This document shows, one piece after another, positions 8,472 through 15,845 of a DNA stretch of 64,000 nt. The translations under genes and the position numbers were made by a program. How positions within the stretch are numbered: the stretch's first letter is position 1; the number at the start of each line of letters is the position of its first letter. The notes beneath the pieces are model-generated. The model was not told the origin of the DNA and searched no databases. It saw only the letters and a list, made by a program, of their open reading frames with translations. Source of the DNA: Vibrio sp. DW001 (GTDB lineage Bacteria > Pseudomonadota > Gammaproteobacteria > Enterobacterales > Vibrionaceae); NCBI RefSeq assembly GCF_029016285.1, contig NZ_CP091975.1, positions 3,534,001 to 3,598,000 on the forward strand. The letters run 5' to 3'.

Positions 8472-9151
8472 TGAATATGAAATATTTCTTATTAACTTGG
8501 GTTGCGGTGCTTTTAAGCACCTCAACCCTTGCATTAGATTACTTCCCAAGCAGAGGGGTTTATAATGTTGTTGTAAAAAGTTATCAAGAACAATTATTTG
8601 GTGATGTACTTCGCCAAAAATATGACTTTAGTTGCGGTTCCGCTGCCTTAGCTTCATTACTCTCTTATCACTATCAAACACCTTCAAACGAAGAAACTAT
8701 ATTTACGGTCATGTTTGATAAAGGTGATCAAGAGCGTATCAAGCAAGAAGGGTTCTCACTCTTAGATATGAAACAGTACTTAGAAGGTATTGGTTTTGAT
8801 GCTGATGGATTCCAGTTGAGCACCACCAAAATAAAGAAGGTTGGCGTTCCCGGTATTACCTTAGTTAATTTTGATGGCTATATGCACTTTGTATTGGTTA
8901 AGGGCATAAATTCAGAACATGTCATTATTGGTGACCCATCTAGAGGAACAGTAAAGATGCGTGTAGAAGATTTTAATCGCTATTATCAAGGAATAATTCT
9001 TCTCATAAAGAACCATGCTGAAAAAGGGAAAGCGTCATTTATTTTTGATGACAGCTTTGCAATTTACACACCATCACCTGTTAATTCTGCGGTAGCTCGT
9101 GATTCACTCGGTATTTTTAGCACGACACTCCGAGAATCAGGTGAAAACTAA
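8471..9151 (+). CDS. Exported stand-alone C39-family cysteine peptidase (FapD-like)
   Basis: C39 peptidases cut after a double glycine. Most are the N-terminal domain of cytoplasmic-facing ABC exporters, but FapD-type proteins are free and exported. This 226-residue protein has a signal peptide (1-21, STLA-LD) and no ABC domain. Catalytic residues are in family spacing: oxyanion Gln49 six residues before Cys55 (RQKYDFSCGSAAL), His139 (GYMHFVLVKG) and Asp155 (IIGDPSRG). The start is taken as ATG 8471, overlapping the preceding stop as TGATG, which implies translational coupling. Substrates are inferred to be the neighbouring proteins with RGG segments. The peptidase assignment is strong; its substrate is an inference. 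Confidence 0.85.
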   Translation: MNMKYFLLTWVAVLLSTSTLALDYFPSRGVYNVVVKSYQEQLFGDVLRQKYDFSCGSAALASLLSYHYQTPSNEETIFTVMFDKGDQERIKQEGFSLLDMKQYLEGIGFDADGFQLSTTKIKKVGVPGITLVNFDGYMHFVLVKGINSEHVIIGDPSRGTVKMRVEDFNRYYQGIILLIKNHAEKGKASFIFDDSFAIYTPSPVNSAVARDSLGIFSTTLRESGEN

Positions 9152-9163
9152 AAGGAACGCGTT

Positions 9164-9733
9164 ATGAAAAAACAAGGTTTAAGAATCTTTAGCATTTCGC
9201 TGTTGCTATGTACCTTACCTGCATCTGCAATGTCCATCAAAGATGTAGGAGTGCCGCTATCCAACACCGAATTAAGTCAGTATCGAGGGGGCTTTAGCTT
9301 TCCGTCTAATCGATTTATAAACATCGGTATTAGTATCACCACATCTTTAAATGGTAGAACTTTTTTCAATTCGCACATCGCTAACCTTTTGATTAAAAAT
9401 GGACAAGTTGAGCTAGACACTCAAAAACCAGCAAGTGACACGGGCATAACTAATGTTATTCAAAATGGTTCAGGAAATCAATTTGAGGATATTTCTCAAC
9501 TTAAGGACGAGCAGCATAAAATTACTAGACAACATTTAACAAACACTACTCAAACTGAGAAACCAGTGATTAACAGTTCCGACACCATCAACAACATTAT
9601 CCAAAATACCGTAAACAATAGTGTGCTTGGAATATCAACTGTCGTTGATATAAATGCGCCCGGAGCAATAATATTACAGAGTTCACAACTAAGAATGAAG
9701 TTAGACGATGCGATCATGTTAAGCCTGCCATAA
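9164..9733 (+). CDS. Exported protein with double-glycine segment and two amyloid-type motifs
   Basis: The 189-residue product starts at ATG 9164 after an AAGGAA ribosome site, 12 bases from the peptidase stop. It has a signal peptide (1-22, PASA-MS), then PLSNTELSQYRGG with glycines 42-43. It carries a GITNVIQNGSGNQ motif (94-106) and a second copy TINNIIQNTVNNSVLGIS (141-158). It shares both the LSxxELxxxRGG segment and the (I/V)IQN motif with the protein encoded at 8142. No known domain was recognised. Inferred: second or minor fibre subunit, or an assembly factor, cleaved by the C39 peptidase. Confidence 0.6.
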   Translation: MKKQGLRIFSISLLLCTLPASAMSIKDVGVPLSNTELSQYRGGFSFPSNRFINIGISITTSLNGRTFFNSHIANLLIKNGQVELDTQKPASDTGITNVIQNGSGNQFEDISQLKDEQHKITRQHLTNTTQTEKPVINSSDTINNIIQNTVNNSVLGISTVVDINAPGAIILQSSQLRMKLDDAIMLSLP

Positions 9734-9787
9734 ATCCGCGATCAACACGACTTGTTTTGATTACCGGATGGTTTTAACACTTCCACT

Positions 9788-10810
9788 CTAGAAACTATAA
9801 GGTACCCTGATTGTTAGTTGAAAATCAGGTGTATCTTCTGTCAGCCCTGCTGCGGCACTTACGTTTACCGATAATTTCGGATTAATGGCCAAGTTGGCAC
9901 CAAAGCTTACCGTATCCAATTGTAACAGTTGAGCACTATCAGCACTGGCCCCATTCACTTCACTTTTAAGGATGGTTTTGTGAGCAAGACCAAGAGAAAA
10001 AGAGAAATTAGGATTAACAGCAAAACCCATCCCAGCCCCTAAAGAGATCGTATCACCGAGAGTAATTTCTGCCTCACTGTCGCCAAAATCAACTGTATCC
10101 TTAAAATTGTATATATAACCAAGATTCACAAAAAGAACCGCAGGATCTGTCGGATAAATCATTGTCAAACTCGGTTCAACACTCCAAAAACCCGATCCCG
10201 TTGGTACATCGGTAAACGTATTGGTTGTTGTATCAAGATCCAAATCATAAGGGGATTTACCCGTTGTCGATTTAACCTTTAACCCACCAACCCAAAATGG
10301 CGCGCTGTCCATATTTAATTGATAACGCAATGCCGCTTCTATATCTCCCATGGCAGATCCATCTAACGTCAACACTTCTGTGTCATCAGAGGCGCCATCT
10401 TGAATTGGTCGCGTAGAAATTTGATCATTTCGATAAACCCACGGAATACGTACTTCAGCTTCAAGTCGATTGGTAATACCATATCGTCCCGTTAGTCCTA
10501 CGGTGATAGTAGTACGATCTGAGTCACTGACCTCTATTCGCCCAACGATTAACGTTGGCAAAATTGTATATCCTACGATAGAAACTTTATTTGATGAGTT
10601 CTGAGAATAATTAAATGAGGCGTCTAAAACAAAGGTACCCCGTGGCGTCAATACACCGGGCTGCTCAAATACATCCGCTACCGTTTGGATTCTTTTTTGA
10701 GGCTCTTCTTGTTGAGGTTGGTTTGATGGGCTTTGTTCGCCTTCAGCCAAACATACCGTTGGCAATAAACTGCAGCACACCCAATATAATTTACTATTGA
10801 TTTTATTCAC
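9788..10810 (-). CDS. Outer-membrane beta-barrel protein, possible fibre export channel (FapF/FilF-like)
   Basis: The 340-residue product has a signal peptide (1-22, VCLA-EG), a short Gln/Pro-rich linker, the segment QTVADVFEQPGVLTPRG, and then repeated amphipathic beta-strands ending in the aromatic C-terminus VPYSF typical of BAM substrates. The layout fits the barrel transporters found with Fap and Fil fibre operons, which databases sometimes mislabel as acetate kinase or phenol-degradation MetA-like. It starts with GTG after AGGTGAG. It is convergent with the exported-protein operon, so it is transcribed separately. Role inferred from family and neighbours; a general porin is the alternative. 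Confidence 0.65.
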   Translation of the reverse strand: MNKINSKLYWVCCSLLPTVCLAEGEQSPSNQPQQEEPQKRIQTVADVFEQPGVLTPRGTFVLDASFNYSQNSSNKVSIVGYTILPTLIVGRIEVSDSDRTTITVGLTGRYGITNRLEAEVRIPWVYRNDQISTRPIQDGASDDTEVLTLDGSAMGDIEAALRYQLNMDSAPFWVGGLKVKSTTGKSPYDLDLDTTTNTFTDVPTGSGFWSVEPSLTMIYPTDPAVLFVNLGYIYNFKDTVDFGDSEAEITLGDTISLGAGMGFAVNPNFSFSLGLAHKTILKSEVNGASADSAQLLQLDTVSFGANLAINPKLSVNVSAAAGLTEDTPDFQLTIRVPYSF

Positions 10811-10980
10811 GGCTCACCTCTCCAACACTATTATTTTTTACTCATTAAGAAGTAATAGTTGTTGTACGAGGAAGACGCCATAATGCTTAAGGACCAAATC
10901 ATCCGCATCAAATAATGTTAGAAGTACTACTTGATATATAAAAAATAGACTGCTGCTATTTTCAATACTCTGATAGACAG

Positions 10981-11042
10981 CTGAACAAGAGTAAAGAGAG
11001 TACCAGTGCCATCGCTCTGATAATCTCTTTACTCTTGTTCAG
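10981..11042. repeat. 19-bp perfect inverted repeat (long hairpin) downstream of zapB
   Basis: CTGAACAAGAGTAAAGAGA (10981-10999) is perfectly complementary to 11024-11042 across a 24-base loop. No T run follows on the zapB strand, so it is not a textbook terminator. It sits at the junction between the accessory locus and zapB. Confidence 0.85.
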
Positions 11043-11053
11043 ACGAGAAAACG

Positions 11054-11296
11054 TTACTCAACGTCTTCCATTTTACCGAGTAAAATGCGAATTCTTTGTT
11101 GCCAAGCTTCATGCTCTTCGAGCATCTGGTGGTTTTGCTGCTCTAGGTTAGAACAGTTATCTCTTAGTGACGTTGTTTCTTGCTCCAAACCTTGGTTTTT
11201 TTGCTTAACTTCTTCTAACTCCATCTGTAATAGAGTGATGGTATCAACGGCTGTTTGGATTTTTGTTTCTAACTGCTCTAGCACTTCTAAAGACAT
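11054..11296 (-). CDS. zapB: Cell division protein ZapB
   Basis: ZapB is a small cytoplasmic coiled-coil protein that joins the Z ring through ZapA and links it to MatP. This 80-residue protein starts MSLEVLEQLETKIQTAVDTI and is a continuous heptad coiled coil rich in Glu, Gln and Leu, matching ZapB in length (about 80). It stands alone on the minus strand, divergent from glpX, as in other vibrios. Confidence 0.93.
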   Translation of the reverse strand: MSLEVLEQLETKIQTAVDTITLLQMELEEVKQKNQGLEQETTSLRDNCSNLEQQNHQMLEEHEAWQQRIRILLGKMEDVE

Positions 11297-11620
11297 ACAT
11301 TCTACCTTTACTTTTGTTCTGGTTGACTAAAAGGTTATTCAGTCACGAATAGCTTCATTCTACTCACGCTTTTCAATATAAACACGTCTAATATCATGAT
11401 TTTTGAGTTACATGCTCATTTTTAGAGCACCAAGCTGCATTATCCTGAATTTTCACGTGTTCCGTCAATGCTCACATCGCTCTAAACCTACCTAAATATA
11501 TACTTCTACTCAATCAAACTAAGTGACCAATGAAACAGGGCCAAAAAGGCAAACGTTTACTATTTTGTATGATAGAATCCCCGCAATTTTTTACCTCTTT
11601 TTTACTATTTTGGAGTAGTC
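11297..11620. promoter_or_regulatory. zapB-glpX divergent intergenic region with PurR-like palindrome
   Basis: This 324-bp region has no ORF. AGGCAAACGTTTACT at 11547-11561 contains the GCAAACGTTT core of PurR/LacI-type operators and matches much of the PurR consensus. A TATGAT -10-like hexamer follows at 11568-11573, so the site would overlap the glpX promoter. The regulator is unproven. Confidence 0.4.
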
Positions 11621-12628
11621 ATGAAACGCGATTTAGCATTGGCATTTTCTCGTGTAACCGAAGGTGCCGCGCTTGCTGGTTATCATTGGCTTGGACGTGG
11701 CGATAAAAACGCCGCAGATGGGGCCGCTGTTGAGGTAATGCGTACGCTACTCAACAAAACAGAAATAAAAGGCGAAATTGTTATCGGTGAAGGTGAAATC
11801 GATGATGCGCCAATGCTGTTCATCGGGGAACATGTTGGGTTAGGAGGAGATGCCGTAGATATTGCTGTCGATCCTATTGAAGGCACTCGCATGACCGCAA
11901 TGGGTCAAGCAAACGCTTTGACTGTCCTTGCTGCTGGCGAAAAGGGCAGTTTTCTTAAAGCACCTGACATGTACATGGAAAAGCTCGTGGTTGGCCCACA
12001 AGCAAAAGGTGCTATTGATTTAGACAAATCACTGACAGAAAATTTAGAGAATATCGCTAAAGCGATGGGGAAACCGCTAAATACACTAGTGGTGACAACC
12101 TTAGCTAAACCACGTCACGATAAAATAATTAAAGAGATGCAAGAGATGGGTGTCCGCGTCTTTGCTGTTCCAGATGGCGATGTCGCGGCGTCTATTCTCA
12201 CTTGTATGCCCGATAGCGAAGTCGATGTAATGTATTGTATTGGTGGCGCTCCAGAAGGTGTTATATCCGCCGCGGTTATTCGTGCACTTGATGGTGACAT
12301 GCAAGGCCGCTTGCTGCCGCGCCAGGAAGTGAAAGGCGATACCGAAGACAATCGTATCCACGGCAACCAAGAACTGGCTAGGTGCAAAGAGATGGGCGTT
12401 GAGGCACGTGTTGTATTAAAAATGGAAGACATGGCATCTAGTGACAATGTTGTTTTCTCAGCAACGGGGATCACGAAAGGCGACTTGCTCGAAGGGATCA
12501 CTCGCAAAGACAATATCGCCACAACGGAAACGCTAGTGATTAGAGGTTGTTGTAGAACGATTCGTCGCATCAAATCTATCCACTATTTGGATCGTAAAGA
12601 CCCTGAGATTAAAGACTTCATTCTTTAA
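11621..12628 (+). CDS. glpX: Fructose-1,6-bisphosphatase class II
   Basis: GlpX hydrolyses fructose-1,6-bisphosphate in gluconeogenesis. The 335-residue protein shows the metal-binding blocks GEGEIDDAPMLFIGE and VDPIEGTRMTAMGQANALTV and the substrate region CIGGAPEGVISAAVIRALDG, all diagnostic of class II enzymes. Its length equals E. coli GlpX (336). In E. coli it lies in the glpFKX operon; here it is a single gene with its own promoter and a terminator, as usual in Vibrio. Confidence 0.97.
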   Translation: MKRDLALAFSRVTEGAALAGYHWLGRGDKNAADGAAVEVMRTLLNKTEIKGEIVIGEGEIDDAPMLFIGEHVGLGGDAVDIAVDPIEGTRMTAMGQANALTVLAAGEKGSFLKAPDMYMEKLVVGPQAKGAIDLDKSLTENLENIAKAMGKPLNTLVVTTLAKPRHDKIIKEMQEMGVRVFAVPDGDVAASILTCMPDSEVDVMYCIGGAPEGVISAAVIRALDGDMQGRLLPRQEVKGDTEDNRIHGNQELARCKEMGVEARVVLKMEDMASSDNVVFSATGITKGDLLEGITRKDNIATTETLVIRGCCRTIRRIKSIHYLDRKDPEIKDFIL

Positions 12629-12647
12629 TTTGCCCCCAACAGCTCAC

Positions 12648-12676
12648 AAAGCGCAGCTATTTTAGCTGTGCTTTTT
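12648..12676 (+). terminator. Intrinsic terminator of glpX
   Basis: AAAGCGCAGCT (12648-12658) pairs with AGCTGTGCTTT (12664-12674), with one G-T wobble, followed by T. Confidence 0.85.
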
Positions 12677-12691
12677 CATTTGTCGGCTAAT

Positions 12692-12709
12692 TAACCTAAA
12701 CATAGGTTA
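12692..12709. promoter_or_regulatory. Palindromic candidate operator upstream of Fe-S-type regulator
   Basis: TAACCTA-AACA-TAGGTTA is a perfect 7-bp inverted repeat 83 bp before the regulator start at 12792. Autoregulation is a reasonable guess; nothing in the sequence proves it. Confidence 0.45.
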
Positions 12710-12791
12710 GTTAAGAATTTGCTTTATTAATTACTTTATTCATAATGAAAGCTGTAGTTATAAGTTACGAGCATAACCTTAGGTACTTTCG

Positions 12792-13415
12792 GTGAAAACA
12801 GCGGATAGAATATTACAAAAACTCAAAAGAGAAGGTTCTTTGACAGCAAAAAAACTGTCCGAAGACCTCGATATGACGAGCATGGGTGTGCGACAACACT
12901 TACAAGCGTTAGAAGAGAACGGATTACTTGAATATTTTGATTTAAAAGTAAAAATAGGACGCCCTACCCGTCATTGGCAGATCACACCTAAAGGCCATGA
13001 GCGATTTTCTGATCGCCACGGTGAGCTAACGGTTCAAGTCATCGAGGCTGTTGGGGCACTTTTTGGTGAAGATGGCATAAAGAAAATCGCATTAGAAAGA
13101 GAAAAACAGACGTTGGAAAAATACAGTCAAGCACTATCAGAATGTAAGGACCTTAAAGGTAAGTTACAACAACTGAAACAACTGCGTGAAGATGATGGCT
13201 ATATGGCTGAGCTAACAGAGATTGAGAATGGTTTCGTCTTAATCGAGAACCATTGTCCAATCTGTAAAGCCGCGCAAAGCTGCCCCAGCCTATGTCAATC
13301 AGAACTCAATGTGTTTCAACAATTGCTTGGCGAAAGCTGTACAATCATCCGCACCGAACACATTATCAAAGACGATAGAAGATGTGTTTATCACATTCAA
13401 GAAGCAAAAGGTTAG
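12792..13415 (+). CDS. Winged-helix regulator with C-terminal cysteine cluster (SufR-like)
   Basis: The 207-residue protein starts at GTG 12792. The N-terminal winged helix (1-75) has the ArsR/DeoR-like text DRILQKLKREGSLTAKKLSE and GVRQHLQALEENGLLEY. A helical, coiled-coil-prone middle (95-140) follows. The C-terminal part has cysteines in NHCPICKAAQSCPSLC and later in GESCTI and RRCVYH, a pattern suited to binding a metal or Fe-S cluster as in SufR-type repressors. Specific targets are unknown; no suf operon is in view. It is monocistronic, with a palindrome upstream. The DNA-binding fold is confident and the cluster type is inferred. Confidence 0.7.
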   Translation: MKTADRILQKLKREGSLTAKKLSEDLDMTSMGVRQHLQALEENGLLEYFDLKVKIGRPTRHWQITPKGHERFSDRHGELTVQVIEAVGALFGEDGIKKIALEREKQTLEKYSQALSECKDLKGKLQQLKQLREDDGYMAELTEIENGFVLIENHCPICKAAQSCPSLCQSELNVFQQLLGESCTIIRTEHIIKDDRRCVYHIQEAKG

Positions 13416-13513
13416 ATCGCTGATTTTTTAGTCAAATACCGTTTACTTATCAGATCTCATTTTATTGGCTACACTTATATAATGTAATTTGTAATTAAAT
13501 ATAGGTGGAGCTT

Positions 13514-13840
13514 ATGGATCAAGCTCAATATGAACAAACACTTCCATCCTTTGATGAACTGGTCGAATTGGCTCAAAACAACCCGAAAGGGTTCGAGCAA
13601 TTCAAACGCAAAGCGTGCGAACAAGCGATAATCTGCGCTTCAGAAGAGATGGTACCCAGATTGCGAGCACAACAGAGTCATATAGATCGCGTAATTAATC
13701 ACTGCAAAAACCCCTATCACATCAATATAGTCTTAGCCCGCGAACTAAGCTTGCAGATCTCTAAGATGCATGAGGTTTTAGAAGGCGATCAATCGACTAG
13801 GCGAAGCGCAGAAATCATTCCTTTCGTTCCGCGCCATTGA
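13514..13840 (+). CDS. DUF3135 family protein
   Basis: This short cytoplasmic helical protein of unknown function resembles the DUF3135 family of vibrios and relatives (PSFDELVELAQNNPKGFEQFKRKACEQ). The start is placed at ATG 13514 (108 residues) because GGTGGAG at 13504-13510 is a good ribosome site for it. A GTG at 13505 in the same frame lies inside that site. It is convergent with the DUF805 gene. Confidence 0.7.
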   Translation: MDQAQYEQTLPSFDELVELAQNNPKGFEQFKRKACEQAIICASEEMVPRLRAQQSHIDRVINHCKNPYHINIVLARELSLQISKMHEVLEGDQSTRRSAEIIPFVPRH

Positions 13841-13850
13841 GTTTATAGCC

Positions 13851-14279
13851 TTATCTTGTTGGACAAGGGCCGTATTGGTTCTCTTTCTGATCGCCTTCAA
13901 ATAAGCCGCATTCAGCAAAAATCCATGCCCCACATGCCATCGCAGAAAGAGACATAGCCGACTGAAACATAGTCGGTTGAAATACGTTTTCGACGCCAGC
14001 TAAGGGAACCATGAACCGAGTTAATACCAAAGGAACGTGCAATCCTAACCAATACAATGACTTATTTCTATCATGCCAACGCTTTGCCGTTATCGCCAAA
14101 TCTGGAATAACCAACAAAACTAAAATCGTAGGTAACACCATGTTATCCGATTCAGGAAACAGTTTTTTCACCAAAGTGGCGACAGAAATAATCATCAGAA
14201 AATAGAACGCATTCCACAACCAAAATGTTCGACGACTTACTCTTCCTCGAAATGAGAACAGCAGTTCAGGTATTGACAT
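13851..14279 (-). CDS. DUF805 family membrane protein
   Basis: The 142-residue protein starts MSIPELLFSFRGRVSRRTFW. The F-x-GR-x-[NS]RR-x-[FY]W pattern near the N-terminus identifies DUF805 (YiiR/YhaH-type inner-membrane proteins). Four hydrophobic segments follow, with the conserved KRWHDRNKS loop between them. ATG 14279 is chosen over an adjacent in-frame TTG. It lies 17 bases downstream of the isomerase-like gene on the same strand, probably one operon. Function unknown. Confidence 0.8.
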   Translation of the reverse strand: MSIPELLFSFRGRVSRRTFWLWNAFYFLMIISVATLVKKLFPESDNMVLPTILVLLVIPDLAITAKRWHDRNKSLYWLGLHVPLVLTRFMVPLAGVENVFQPTMFQSAMSLSAMACGAWIFAECGLFEGDQKENQYGPCPTR

Positions 14280-14296
14280 CAATGTTTACCTTAAAA

Positions 14297-14644
14297 TTAA
14301 TTAAGTACCTTTTGGAAGGTACCTCTATCCATATCACGTATGTTCACCGACAAGCTTTTTACCGTTCCAGCCTGCGCAGTAAGAACATCAATTAACTCAT
14401 GAGACAGGCTCTTTTTTTGTTCATCTGACCGCCCAGCTAACATTTCAAAGGTAATATGAATAAAACCTTCACTGTCATCATGCTCGCCAATCAACCAATG
14501 GTGGCACCTCAACGCGCGCGATTTCACATCATCAGCTTGAAATAGACCACAGCTCAGCGCTACCTGATGGAGATCTTCCAATAACCCTTGAATGTTCACC
14601 CTATCCTCGACGGAATTAGTGTATTCCAATATTATATTTGGCAT
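14297..14644 (-). CDS. 5-carboxymethyl-2-hydroxymuconate isomerase-like protein (CHMI family)
   Basis: The 115-residue protein belongs to the tautomerase superfamily. Pro2 directly follows the initiator Met (MPNIILEYTNS), giving the N-terminal catalytic proline after processing, and the length fits CHMI (about 115-125). CHMI works in homoprotocatechuate degradation, but no hpa genes are near, and stand-alone homologues are common in vibrios. The physiological substrate is therefore unknown. Confidence 0.75.
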   Translation of the reverse strand: MPNIILEYTNSVEDRVNIQGLLEDLHQVALSCGLFQADDVKSRALRCHHWLIGEHDDSEGFIHITFEMLAGRSDEQKKSLSHELIDVLTAQAGTVKSLSVNIRDMDRGTFQKVLN

Positions 14645-14875
14645 TAGTTATTTATCCTTAAGTCAGATTGATTCAAAATACAGCAATCCAAGCAAATTTC
14701 TAAAATTTAGCTATTATTTTGTATGCTGGATCAAATTTGATTAACAACCGTCCAGTTCAAAAACCAAAGATTCGATGAAGAAATGATTCGTGTCATGATC
14801 TAATGGGCTTTATCTGTTATATTCTTTCGAAATATTGTTTATTTTTTACATTAATTACTTTTTGGAGATATTCTT

Positions 14876-15646
14876 ATGCGTCATCCTGTAGTTATGGGTA
14901 ACTGGAAACTTAACGGTAGCAAAGCAATGGTAACTGAGCTACTAAACGGACTTAACGCTGAGCTTGAAGGCGTAACTGGCGTTGACGTTGCTGTGGCTCC
15001 ACCAGCACTTTATGTTGACCTAGCAGAACGCGTAATTAAAGAGGGTGGCAGCAAAATCATCCTTGGCGCTCAAAATACTGACCTAAAAAACAGCGGCGCA
15101 TTCACTGGTGATATGTCTCCAGAAATGCTTAAAGACTTTGGTGCTACTCACATCATTATCGGTCACTCAGAACGTCGTGAATACCACAATGAATCTGATG
15201 AGTTTGTTGCTAAGAAATTTGCATTTCTTAAAGAAAATGGCCTAACACCTGTACTTTGTATTGGTGAGTCTGATGCACAAAACGAAGCTGGTGAAACATT
15301 AGCGGTATGTGCTCGTCAACTCGACGCAGTAATCAAGACTCAGGGCGTTGAAGCACTAAACGGCGCTATCGTTGCTTACGAACCAATCTGGGCAATCGGT
15401 ACAGGCAAAGCAGCAACGGCTAAGCAAGCTCAAGACATTCATGCAGCAATCCGAGCTCACATCGCACAGTCAAGTGAAGACGTCGCTAAAAATCTTGTTA
15501 TCCAATACGGCGGTTCTGTTAAAGATAGCAACGCAGCAGAACTTTTCGGCATGCCTGATATTGATGGCGCGCTAGTTGGTGGTGCAGCACTTGATGCAAA
15601 AGGCTTTGCAGCAATCGCTAAAGCAGCAGCAAAAGCAAAAGCTTAA
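14876..15646 (+). CDS. tpiA: Triosephosphate isomerase
   Basis: TpiA interconverts dihydroxyacetone phosphate and glyceraldehyde-3-phosphate. The 256-residue TIM barrel shows all catalytic residues: Lys11 (GNWKLNG), His97 (IIGHSERRE) and Glu169 ([11 protein letters not shown]), plus the phosphate-binding [10 protein letters not shown] and LVGGAAL. A GGAG ribosome site lies nine bases before the ATG. The C-terminus is a low-complexity [11 protein letters not shown] tail. It is followed by a terminator. Confidence 0.98.
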   Translation: MRHPVVMGNWKLNGSKAMVTELLNGLNAELEGVTGVDVAVAPPALYVDLAERVIKEGGSKIILGAQNTDLKNSGAFTGDMSPEMLKDFGATHIIIGHSERREYHNESDEFVAKKFAFLKENGLTPVLCIGESDAQNEAGETLAVCARQLDAVIKTQGVEALNGAIVAYEPIWAIGTGKAATAKQAQDIHAAIRAHIAQSSEDVAKNLVIQYGGSVKDSNAAELFGMPDIDGALVGGAALDAKGFAAIAKAAAKAKA

Positions 15647-15678
15647 TTAGAGCCTATGCCTATAGCTTAGTAGTAATT

Positions 15679-15704
15679 AAAGTCAGCCTCGGCTGGCTTT
15701 TTTT
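15679..15704 (+). terminator. Intrinsic terminator of tpiA
   Basis: AAGTCAGCC pairs with GGCTGGCTT (one G-T wobble), followed by TTTTTT. Confidence 0.85.
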
Positions 15705-15789
15705 GTTTTTTGGCGTAGCTAAAGCCCACCAGCAAAGCAAATAGTCGATAATACTTCCTACATCTGTGTCTTAGAATGCACTTAGGGTG

Positions 15790-15825
15790 TAAAAAAACGG
15801 CCACTAGTCTCCTAATGGCCGTTTC
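15790..15825 (-). terminator. Intrinsic terminator of pfkA
   Basis: On the minus strand AAACGGCCA and TGGCCGTTT flank a short loop and run into seven T (A run at 15791-15797 on the plus strand). Confidence 0.85.
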
Positions 15826-15845
15826 AATTATTCTCTAATTAAATC

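Noticed and set aside
10981..11042. Considered as an intrinsic terminator of zapB
   Set aside because: The stem is long but the loop is 24 bases and no T run follows on the zapB strand; it is reported as a repeat instead.
14297..14644. Considered hpaF of homoprotocatechuate degradation
   Set aside because: No other hpa genes are present; only the family fold is supported.
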